From positions 186,001 through 250,000 of the forward strand of contig NZ_BSTM01000008.1 of assembly GCF_030269515.1 (NCBI RefSeq): 64,000 bases of DNA, given 5' to 3'. Both the position numbers and the translations under genes were made by a program. Positions within the stretch are counted from its first letter, which is position 1, and each line of letters opens with the position of its first letter. Shown here in pieces: positions 49,106-55,619 of the stretch. Source of the DNA: Actinomadura sp. NBRC 104412 (GTDB taxonomy: Bacteria; Actinomycetota; Actinomycetes; Streptosporangiales; Streptosporangiaceae). A model generated the notes under the pieces. The model was not told the DNA's origin and did no database searches. It saw only the letters and a program-made list of their open reading frames with translations.

Positions 49106-50754
49106 CGCACCCCCCGCTCGGCGGGGACGCGCTCCCGTTTCCGCCCGCCGCGGTCGTCGCCGAGGACCAGGTCGACGGCGCTGTTCAGGTCGGGCGCCAC
49201 CTCGCTCGCGGCGGCGATCTCCTCCAGCCGCGTCCTGCCGGTGGGGACGAGGATGCCCCGGGCGCCCGCCGCCACGGCCGCCTCCACGTCCCCGCCGATG
49301 TCGCCGATGACGACGCAGTCGGAGGGGAGCACGCCCAGGCGCCCGGCGGCACGTTCCACCAGCGCCGGCAGCGGCTTGCGGCAGTCGCAGTCGTCGTCGC
49401 GGTCGTGCGGGCAGATCTCCCACACGTCGATGGGGCCGACCAGCTCCTCCACGCGCGCGTTGACGCGGCGCACGTCGTCGGCGGTGATGTAGCCCTTGGC
49501 CACGCCCGACTGGTTGGACACCACGCCGATGCGCACTCCCTGCCGCCTCAGGCGCTCCAGTGCCTCGGCGGCGCCGGGCATGGGCTCGACGGTCGTGGGA
49601 TCCCCGTTGTACGGGACGTCCCGGATCAGCGTGTCGTCCCGATCGAACAGCACCACCTGGCGCGACGGCCACGGCCCCGCCCCGCGGTGCTCGACCAGCC
49701 CGCGCAGCCGGTACAGGACGGCGGCCGGCGGGATGACCAGGCTGGTCACCAGCATCTTGACGACCTCACCCGGCCAAGGCGCTCCGAGCCGCGTCGCCCG
49801 GAAGCGACCCCCCAAGCCCTCCAAGAGATCCGTCCGGCACCGCTCACTGAGCTCCGCCGGCGCCCTGTCCCAGATCCTGGGGATGCGCGCCGCGACGAAC
49901 TCGGCGCTCAGTCCCGCCCAGGCCGCGCCCGCGGCCAGGGCGGTGCGGCGTGCTCCGGCCGCGAAAGCGGCCACGGCCAGCAGGCCCGCGCCCGTGGTGG
50001 CCACGTGACGGGGGAAGCGGCCGGACCCCTCGCCCGCTCGTTCCCTCCAGCCGCGGCCGTGCAGGCGCCGCATCAGCACGTCGTCGGCGTTGCCCGCCTG
50101 CGCCCTGACCGAGACCCAGAACCCCGCCGGGCGGACGGGATGGGTCACCCGCCGCGTGCCGCGCACCAGCCGGTGATCATTGTCCATGACGCGCAGCGCG
50201 AGGTCGGCGTCCTCGCGGTAGGCGTGCTGGAACCGCTCGTCGAAGCCCCCGCATTCGGCGAGCACGTCCCGGCGGTACGCCATGTCCGCGGTGATCCACA
50301 GCGCCGACTCCAGCCCGGCGGTGTTGCGCTCCCAGTCGGTCGCGGCGCGGGAGGCGGGGAGCGGCACGGTGACGATCCCCTGGCAGCCGCCGGCCTCGGA
50401 CGCCGTTGTCTCGAGGTCGGCGGCCAGATCGCGGGCCCATCCGGGCGAGAGGACCACGTCGTCGTCCAGGAACACCACCCACTCGGTGGTCGTCGTGCGC
50501 CAGCCCGCGTTGCGCGCGGCGGCCGGTCCGCGCCCGCCGGACCTGATCACCCTCACCAGGTCGCCGGTCCCGTCCACGGACGGGGGCAGGGGCAGCGGGG
50601 CGCCGGGGCGCGGCCGGTCGTCCACGATCACGATCGCCTCGGGCGCGGGAGCGTCCGGCCCGCCGAGCCGGCCGAGCAGCGCGTCCAGCAGCATGCGCAG
50701 GCTGGGCCGTCCCGTGGTCGGGACGACGATGCTGTACGAGACGCGGGACGTCAC
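49102..50754 (-). CDS. Fusion of GT2 glycosyltransferase and HAD heptose-bisphosphate phosphatase (GmhB-like), 550 aa
   Basis: Residues ~5-230 are GT2: SIVVPTTGRPSLRMLLDALL, IVIVDDRPRP, GRGPAAARNAGWRTTTTEWVVFLDDDVVLSPGW (D-D-D), FDERFQHAYREDADLALRV. A hydrophobic stretch at ~265-300 may contact the membrane. From ~375 on there is a HAD-IIIA phosphatase: VVLFDRDDTLIRD (D-x-D), VGVVSNQSGVAKG, the GmhB zinc loop CPHDRDDDCDCRKP, and VVIGDIGGDVEAA. GmhB removes the C7 phosphate of heptose-1,7-bisphosphate. The start GTG 50754 overlaps the carbamoyltransferase stop (GTGA). Such a fusion is unusual and supplies the missing phosphatase for the GmhA/HldE route. Confidence 0.87.
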   Translation of the reverse strand: MTSRVSYSIVVPTTGRPSLRMLLDALLGRLGGPDAPAPEAIVIVDDRPRPGAPLPLPPSVDGTGDLVRVIRSGGRGPAAARNAGWRTTTTEWVVFLDDDVVLSPGWARDLAADLETTASEAGGCQGIVTVPLPASRAATDWERNTAGLESALWITADMAYRRDVLAECGGFDERFQHAYREDADLALRVMDNDHRLVRGTRRVTHPVRPAGFWVSVRAQAGNADDVLMRRLHGRGWRERAGEGSGRFPRHVATTGAGLLAVAAFAAGARRTALAAGAAWAGLSAEFVAARIPRIWDRAPAELSERCRTDLLEGLGGRFRATRLGAPWPGEVVKMLVTSLVIPPAAVLYRLRGLVEHRGAGPWPSRQVVLFDRDDTLIRDVPYNGDPTTVEPMPGAAEALERLRRQGVRIGVVSNQSGVAKGYITADDVRRVNARVEELVGPIDVWEICPHDRDDDCDCRKPLPALVERAAGRLGVLPSDCVVIGDIGGDVEAAVAAGARGILVPTGRTRLEEIAAASEVAPDLNSAVDLVLGDDRGGRKRERVPAERGVR

Positions 50755-52406
50755 CTGGCGAACACCTCCGCGCGCCGGACGACGTAGGGCCCGATGGCGA
50801 GCAGGTCCACGGGCGCGGAGCCGAAGCACTCCAGCACGTCGCGCGGGTCGTCCACCATGGGCCTCCCCGCGGTGTTGAGGCTGGTGTTGACGACGACCGG
50901 CAGGCCCGTGCGGGCCTCGAACGCCTTCAGCAGGCCCGCGACCAGCGGCTCGGCCTGGTTGTCGACCGTCTGGATCCGCGCGGTCCCGTCCACGTGCACG
51001 ACGGCCGGGATCCGGTCGCGCCACTCGGGACTCACCCGATGGACGAACAGCATGTACGGGCTGGGCAGCGGCCCCTCGAAGATCTCGGCGGCCCGGTCGA
51101 GGGCGACCATCGGCGCGATCGGGCGGAACTGCTCGCGGCCCTTGACCGCGTTGAGCCGTTCCAGGTTGGCGGCGTTGCCGGGATGGGCGAGCAGCGAGCG
51201 ATGCCCCAGCGCGCGCGGGCCGAACTCGGCGCGCCCCTGGAACCAGGCGACGATCTGGTCGCGGGCCAGCGCGTCGGCGACGGTCCCGGCCAGGTCGGCG
51301 GGCCGCTCGTACGGGACACGGGCGGTCTCCAGCCGGGCGGCCAGTTCCTCGTCCGTCCACCGCCGTCCCAGGTCGGCGCCGGGCATCGCGGCGGGCCGCT
51401 CACCGGCCGCCCAGGCCAGGTGCAGCGCGGCGCCCAGGGCGGTGCCCGCGTCGCCCGCGGCGGGCTGCACCCAGATCTCCTTGTACGGTCCTTCCTCGGC
51501 CAGCCTGGAGTTGGCCACGCAGTTCAGCGCGACCCCGCCCGCCAGCGTCAGCCGGTCCGAGCCGCCGCGGCGGTGCGTCCACAAGGCCAGTTCCAGCAGG
51601 ACCTCCTCCAGCCGGGCCTGAGCGCTCGCTGCGAGATCGGCGTGGTCGGCGGTCCACCGGTCCTCGCCGTCGGCGGGGGAGCGGGCCTTGGCCAGCGCCG
51701 TCCAGTCGATCGGCGCCACCGCGAATCCGCCGTCGCCGGTCGTGCGGATCCGTTCCCTCATTTCCTTGAGGAAGCGGGGTTCTCCGTACGAGGCGAGCGC
51801 CATCACTTTGTACTCGTCGCTGGACCGGAGGAAACCAAGATGCTCGGTCAATTCTTCGTACATGAGGCCCAGCGAGTGCGGCAGGCATTGCGCGGCGAAC
51901 GTGGTGAAACCGCCGTCGCGGTCGTCGTACGTTCCGGCGAGGTGCGAATGGGCCTCACCGCGCCCGTCGATGACAAGGACGTCGCCGCGCCCGGGATCGG
52001 GCGCGGCGAGCGCGGTCGAGGCGGCATGAGCCAGATGGTGCGGGACGAAACGGACAATGCCGGGATCGAGGCCGGGCAAAGCCGTGGCAAGGAAATACGG
52101 GGCGCGTGTCGCGTATCGGGTGCGCAATTCCTCCCAGTGCCCGTCGTGACCGCACATACCGGGTTCCGCGAGCGCGGGATCGTAGGAGTAGGCGACGGCG
52201 TCCAGGTCGCCCGGTTCCAGCCCGGCCTCGTCCAGGCACCAGCGCGCCGCGCGTTCGGGCAGCTCCCAGGCCGAGAACGGGACGGGACGCTTGCCGTGCT
52301 TGCGCCGGCTGAACCGCTCCTCCTCCGCGGCGCCCACGATCCGGCCGTCCACGATGAGCGCGGCGGAGGGGTCGTGGAATATGGCGTTGATTCCCAGGAT
52401 GCGCAT
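50751..52406 (-). CDS. Carbamoyltransferase (NodU/CmcH/TobZ family), 551 aa
   Basis: The N-terminal ASKHA-like Kae1/YrdC-type fold: MRILGINAIFHDPSAALIVDGRIVGAAEEERFSRRKHGKRPVPFSA, PHHLAHAASTALAAP (metal His), DVLVIDGRGEAHS, DEYKVMALASYGEP, RLTLAGGVALNCVANSRL. The C-terminal domain has FQGRAEFGPRALGHRSLLAHPGNAANLERLNAVKGREQFRPIAPMV, typical of the O-carbamoyltransferases. It transfers a carbamoyl group from carbamoyl phosphate to a sugar hydroxyl, presumably on the cluster's glycan. ATG 52406 has GGAG about 9 bases upstream. It is the first clear gene of the operon, facing a 406-base AT-rich region. Confidence 0.9.
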   Translation of the reverse strand: MRILGINAIFHDPSAALIVDGRIVGAAEEERFSRRKHGKRPVPFSAWELPERAARWCLDEAGLEPGDLDAVAYSYDPALAEPGMCGHDGHWEELRTRYATRAPYFLATALPGLDPGIVRFVPHHLAHAASTALAAPDPGRGDVLVIDGRGEAHSHLAGTYDDRDGGFTTFAAQCLPHSLGLMYEELTEHLGFLRSSDEYKVMALASYGEPRFLKEMRERIRTTGDGGFAVAPIDWTALAKARSPADGEDRWTADHADLAASAQARLEEVLLELALWTHRRGGSDRLTLAGGVALNCVANSRLAEEGPYKEIWVQPAAGDAGTALGAALHLAWAAGERPAAMPGADLGRRWTDEELAARLETARVPYERPADLAGTVADALARDQIVAWFQGRAEFGPRALGHRSLLAHPGNAANLERLNAVKGREQFRPIAPMVALDRAAEIFEGPLPSPYMLFVHRVSPEWRDRIPAVVHVDGTARIQTVDNQAEPLVAGLLKAFEARTGLPVVVNTSLNTAGRPMVDDPRDVLECFGSAPVDLLAIGPYVVRRAEVFAR

Positions 52407-52516
52407 TGGGCAGGCTCCGATCGGCAGGTCGGCACGCAGGGTTGCGGCGGCCGTTGCTCGGCACCGTCTGTTGATGTGCTTTCGGGGTGTCGGCCCCTTC
52501 GGTACGGGCTCGAAGC

Positions 52517-52633
52517 TCAGCCCGTATGCGGAAAGCGGATGCCCGCGTCCTTGGCATCTGCTTCGACATCTGCTCTGACGTCTGCTTGGACTTCGGCTTC
52601 GATCAGAAGCTCGCTAAAATATGGACCTAGCAC
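52517..52633 (-). CDS. Possible short ORF, 38 aa, before the glycan operon
   Basis: The - strand frame from GTG 52633 to TGA 52519-52517 gives VLGPYFSELLIEAEVQADVR followed by ADVEADAKDAGIRFPHTG. The peptide is acidic and ends in FPHTG, with a leader-like helical first part. Third codon positions are only about half G/C, unlike real genes around it, and no good ribosome site precedes the GTG. The middle is encoded by the 12-bp repeat at 52555-52602, in frame. It may be a leader or RiPP-like peptide, or chance. Confidence 0.25.
   Translation of the reverse strand: MLGPYFSELLIEAEVQADVRADVEADAKDAGIRFPHTG
52555..52602. repeat. 12-bp tandem repeat, 4 copies
   Basis: CATCTGCTTCGA, CATCTGCTCTGA, CGTCTGCTTGGA and CTTCGGCTTCGA follow each other without gaps. 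Being a multiple of three, the repeat keeps a reading frame, and on the - strand it encodes four-residue acidic periods (E/R/Q-A-D/E-V). It lies 150-195 bases before the carbamoyltransferase start. Confidence 0.6.
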
Positions 52634-52812
52634 TCGGTTTCAGATTTTTACTAGTGTCTGCGCCTAATCACCCATAAGTCATTCACTTCTGGACCTCACC
52701 GGCTAGAAGCGGAGCAAACTGGAGAACCCAGACAAATTTTCTGTGATCTGAGTCACAGCGGCGCGCCGCCGGACGGGCGGTAGGCCCCGCCTCACCGGGG
52801 TAGGGCGCCGCC

Positions 52813-53700
52813 ATGCGCTGCACCGTCGCAGTGATCAGCCGCGACCGGCGGCGGTCGCTGCTGGACGTCCTGTCCCGGCTGGCCGAACTGCCGGGGCGGC
52901 CGCCGGTCATCGTGGTCGACAACGCCTCGACCGACGGCACCGCCGACGCCGTCGCCGAGCGGTTCCCGCAGGTCCGGCTGATCCGCGCGGACGACAACCT
53001 GGGCGCGGTCGGGCGCAACGCCGCCCTCGACCACGTCCGCACGCCCTACGTGGCCTTCTGCGACGACGACACCTGGTGGGAGCCGGGCGCGCTGGACCGC
53101 GCCGCCGACCTGCTGGACGCCCATCCGCGCCTGGCCGTCGTGACCGGGCGCATCCTCGTCGAGCCCGGCGGACGGGAGGACCCGATCGTCCCCGAGCTGC
53201 GCGACTCGCCGATGCCGGGCCCCCGCTGGCTGCCCGGCCCCGCGCTCGGCTCGTTCCTGGCGGGCGCCTCGATGCTGCGCGCCGAGGCGTTCCGCGAGGC
53301 CGGCGGGTTCTCGCCGCGCCTGTGGCTCGGCGGGGAGGAGGAACTGCTCAGCGCCGACCTGCTCGCCCTCGGCTGGCACCTCTGCTACGCCGAGGACGTC
53401 GTCGTCCACCACCGGCCCTCGCGGCTGCGCGAACCGCACCGGCGCCGGATGGACGGCGTCCGCAACGCCCTGTGGACCACCTGGCTGCGCAGGCCGCTGC
53501 CCAGCGCGGTGCGGCGCACCGGCGGGCTGCTGCGCCGCGTGCCCCGCGACCGGGTCACGGCCGCCGCGCTGCTCCGGGCGGCACGGGGCGTCCCGTGGGT
53601 GATCCGCGAGCGCCGTCCGGTGCCGCCCGCGGTCGAGGCCCGCCTGCGGACCCTGGACGAGCCCCAGCGGCGCTCCCGCGCCCGCCGCTACGTCAGCTAG
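52813..53700 (+). CDS. Glycosyltransferase family 2, 295 aa
   Basis: GT2 (GT-A fold): TVAVISRDRRRSLLDVLSRLAELPGRPPVIVVDNASTDGTADAV (~3-47), VRLIRADDNLGAVGRNAALDHVRTPYVAFCDDDTWWEPGALDRAADLL with the D-D-D triad (~77-80), ASMLRAEAFREAGGFSPRLWLGGEEELLSADLLALGWHLCYAEDVVVHH (E-E-E base region). There is no membrane helix. ATG 52813 is preceded by GGGGTAGGGCG. It is divergent from the glycan operon and very likely belongs to it. It is a paralogue of the next gene. Confidence 0.88.
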   Translation: MRCTVAVISRDRRRSLLDVLSRLAELPGRPPVIVVDNASTDGTADAVAERFPQVRLIRADDNLGAVGRNAALDHVRTPYVAFCDDDTWWEPGALDRAADLLDAHPRLAVVTGRILVEPGGREDPIVPELRDSPMPGPRWLPGPALGSFLAGASMLRAEAFREAGGFSPRLWLGGEEELLSADLLALGWHLCYAEDVVVHHRPSRLREPHRRRMDGVRNALWTTWLRRPLPSAVRRTGGLLRRVPRDRVTAAALLRAARGVPWVIRERRPVPPAVEARLRTLDEPQRRSRARRYVS

Positions 53701-53742
53701 ACGGCTGGACGGCCAGACCCGCGAGTCCCGGAGGACACCGCC

Positions 53743-54591
53743 ATGGAGGACGACGTCACCGTCGTGGTCATGACCCGTGACCGGGCCGGCGAGCTGCGCC
53801 ACAGCCTGACCCGGCACGAGGCGCCGGTGATCGTGGTGGACAACGGCTCCACGGACGACACCGCGGACGTGGCGCGGCAGGCCGGGGCGCGGCTGATCCG
53901 GCTCCCGGAGAACCGGGGCGCCGCCGCCCGCAACATCGGCGTCCGCGAGGCCGACACGCCCTATGTCGCCTTCGCCGACGACGACTCCTGGTGGGCGCCC
54001 GGAGCGTTGCGCCGCGCCGCCCGCACCATGGACGCCTACCCGCGGACCGCCCTGGTGACGGCGCGGGTGCTGGTCGGCGAGGACGAGCGGCTCGAACCGG
54101 TGTCGGAGGAGATGGCCCGCTCGCCGCTCGGGCAGCCCGAGCACCTGCCGGGACGCGCCGTGCTCGGCTTCCTGGCCTGCGCCGCGCTGGTCCGCCGGGA
54201 CGCGTTCCTGGACGCCGGCGGCTTCTCCGGCACGCTGCACTTCGGCGGCGAGGAGGAACTGCTGGCGCTCGACCTGGCCTCCGCCGGCTGGGGCCTGGCC
54301 TACCTGCCCGAGCTGGTCGTCCACCACCATCCGTCATCGCAACGGCCCGACCCCGCGCTCAGGCTGCGCAGGCAGCTCCGCAACCGGCTGCTCACCGCGT
54401 GGCTGCGCCGCCCGCTGCCCGCGTTCGGCAAGGAGGTGCTCGCGGCGCTCGCGACACCGGACGGCAGGGGCGCTCTCGCCGACGCCGCCCGCACCTGGCC
54501 GAGCGTCGCCCGCGACCGCCGCCGTCTGCCGCCCGAGGTCGAACGCGCCCGCGCCGCACTAGACGGGGGCTGGCCGGGGACTGGCCGGTGA
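53743..54591 (+). CDS. Glycosyltransferase family 2, 282 aa
   Basis: The same layout as the preceding gene: VTVVVMTRDRAGELRHSLTRHEAPVIVVDNGSTDDTADVA, RLIRLPENRGAAARNIGVREADTPYVAFADDDSWWAPGALRRAARTM, GGFSGTLHFGGEEELLALDLASAGWGLAYLPELVVHHHPS. The two clearly arose by duplication. ATG 53743 has GGAGGAC with ~7-base spacing. The gap to the first GT2 is 42 bases, so they are cotranscribed. The stop is adjacent to that of the convergent Nudix gene. Confidence 0.88.
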   Translation: MEDDVTVVVMTRDRAGELRHSLTRHEAPVIVVDNGSTDDTADVARQAGARLIRLPENRGAAARNIGVREADTPYVAFADDDSWWAPGALRRAARTMDAYPRTALVTARVLVGEDERLEPVSEEMARSPLGQPEHLPGRAVLGFLACAALVRRDAFLDAGGFSGTLHFGGEEELLALDLASAGWGLAYLPELVVHHHPSSQRPDPALRLRRQLRNRLLTAWLRRPLPAFGKEVLAALATPDGRGALADAARTWPSVARDRRRLPPEVERARAALDGGWPGTGR

Positions 54592-55107
54592 CTAGTGGTG
54601 CCAGGGAAGCTCGACCGGCTCCGCGGGGACGCGCCCGGCCAGGAGCTCCCTCAGGAGCGGGACGAGCCCCAGCGGGTAGACGAGGTCCTGCGTGGTGGCC
54701 AGCTCGTCCACCGTCCACCAGCGGTGACCGGTGAGCTGCGAGCGTTCGAAGTCCTCCTGGCCGGCGGTGTCGACCTCGTGCGCGTGCGTGCGATACAGGA
54801 AGAAGTCGTCCCGCAGCGTCCCGCGGATCCAGCCGAGATCGGCGTAGCCGGACGTGACCGCGACCGGGGCGCCCAGCTCCGCCGGTTCGACCGCGAGGCC
54901 GGTCTCCTCGCGCAGCTCGCGCGCCGCCGCCTCGGCCAGCCCCTCGCCCTTGCCGACGCCGCCGCCCGGCGTGAGCCAGCAGTGGTCGACCCCGGGCGTG
55001 TGCCGCTCGGCGAACCGGAACAGCAGCAGCCGGTCCTCACCGTCCAGGAGCAGCACCCGCGCCGAGCGGCGCTTGTACCCCTCCCCGCGAAGGAAGCGAA
55101 GGCTCAC
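54592..55107 (-). CDS. Nudix hydrolase, 171 aa
   Basis: The Nudix box is GGGVGKGEGLAEAAARELREETGLAV (~48-73), matching G-x5-E-x7-R-E-U-x-E-E-x-G-U. It is preceded by RRSARVLLLDGEDRLLLFRF and followed by the typical strand FFLYRTHAHEVD and RWWTVDELATTQDLVYP. The start GTG 55107 overlaps the SRPBCC gene's stop (GTGA). It hydrolyses a nucleoside diphosphate linked to X; the substrate is not predictable. The ORF extension to 55218 is not used. Confidence 0.86.
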   Translation of the reverse strand: MSLRFLRGEGYKRRSARVLLLDGEDRLLLFRFAERHTPGVDHCWLTPGGGVGKGEGLAEAAARELREETGLAVEPAELGAPVAVTSGYADLGWIRGTLRDDFFLYRTHAHEVDTAGQEDFERSQLTGHRWWTVDELATTQDLVYPLGLVPLLRELLAGRVPAEPVELPWHH

Positions 55108-55544
55108 CCTGTCAGCTCGGAGTCGAGCTTGACCAGTTGCTCGTCGTAGATGCGCCGGAGGCCGCGCGGCGCGAACGTCCGCTCGAAGAAGCCGCCGACG
55201 CCGCTCGCGCCGTTCCACGTGGTCGTCACCCGAACCCGCGCGCCCTCGCCCGCGGGGGAGACCGACCAGGTCGTGACCATCGAGGAGTTGGTGTCCCGCT
55301 CCACCAGCGTGCGCTCCTCGGGAACGGTCACCGTCATCAGGCAGTCGCGCACCCGCTTGCTGGTCGCGGCCAGCTTCCAGTGCACGACGGTGCCCTCGCC
55401 CTGGCCGCCCTCGCGGACCTCGTACTCGCTGAAATGCCCGGTCAGGATCCTCGACCGGGTGCCCTGGTAATCGCTCAGCGCCTCGAACGCCCTGTCCGCT
55501 CCTGCGCCGACGGTCTTCTCTGCGGTAGCCGTGACCTGACCCAT
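55104..55544 (-). CDS. SRPBCC-family (polyketide cyclase/START-like) protein, 146 aa
   Basis: Begins MGQVTATAEKTVGAGADRAFEALSDYQGTRSRIL, the usual 'helix-grip' opening of the family. It continues GEGTVVHWKLAATSKRVRDCLMTVTVPEERTLVERDTNSSMVTTWSVSPAGEGARVRVTTTWNGASGVGGFFERTFAPRGLRRIYDEQL. It binds a small hydrophobic ligand, but no catalytic residues can be named. ATG 55544 is chosen because GGAAGG lies at a good distance; ATG 55553 is next to it and less likely. It is cotranscribed with the Nudix gene. Confidence 0.8.
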   Translation of the reverse strand: MGQVTATAEKTVGAGADRAFEALSDYQGTRSRILTGHFSEYEVREGGQGEGTVVHWKLAATSKRVRDCLMTVTVPEERTLVERDTNSSMVTTWSVSPAGEGARVRVTTTWNGASGVGGFFERTFAPRGLRRIYDEQLVKLDSELTG

Positions 55545-55570
55545 GCGCCCCATCCTTCCAGACACGCGCA

Positions 55571-55605
55571 CGGCGCCCCGTCCCAAGACACGGGACGGGG
55601 CGCCG
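55571..55605. terminator. Strong intrinsic hairpin after the M14 gene
   Basis: CGGCGCCCCGTCCC (55571-55584) and GGGACGGGGCGCCG (55592-55605) form a perfect 14-bp stem with a 7-base loop, 15 bases past the stop of the carboxypeptidase gene (- strand) and just before the SRPBCC start. There is no T-run, as is normal for this GC content. It separates the two - strand transcription units. Confidence 0.8.
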
Positions 55606-55619
55606 TGGGTGTGCCGTGC

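Larger units (their letters stand above)
52407..52812. other. AT-rich divergent promoter region
   Basis: The 406 bases between the carbamoyltransferase (-) and the GT2 gene (+) include a strongly AT-rich stretch at ~52610-52750 (CTAAAATATGG, TCAGATTTTTACTAG, AGACAAATTTTCTGTG), the most AT-rich DNA in the window. It must hold both promoters and may be a target for Lsr2-type silencing. AAATTTTCTGTGATCTGAGTC is near the GT2 side. It also holds a 12-bp tandem repeat and a short ORF, listed separately. Confidence 0.5.

Noticed and set aside
52555..52602. CRISPR array
   Set aside because: The 12-bp units are contiguous without spacers; no cas genes or 25-40-bp repeats occur anywhere in the window.
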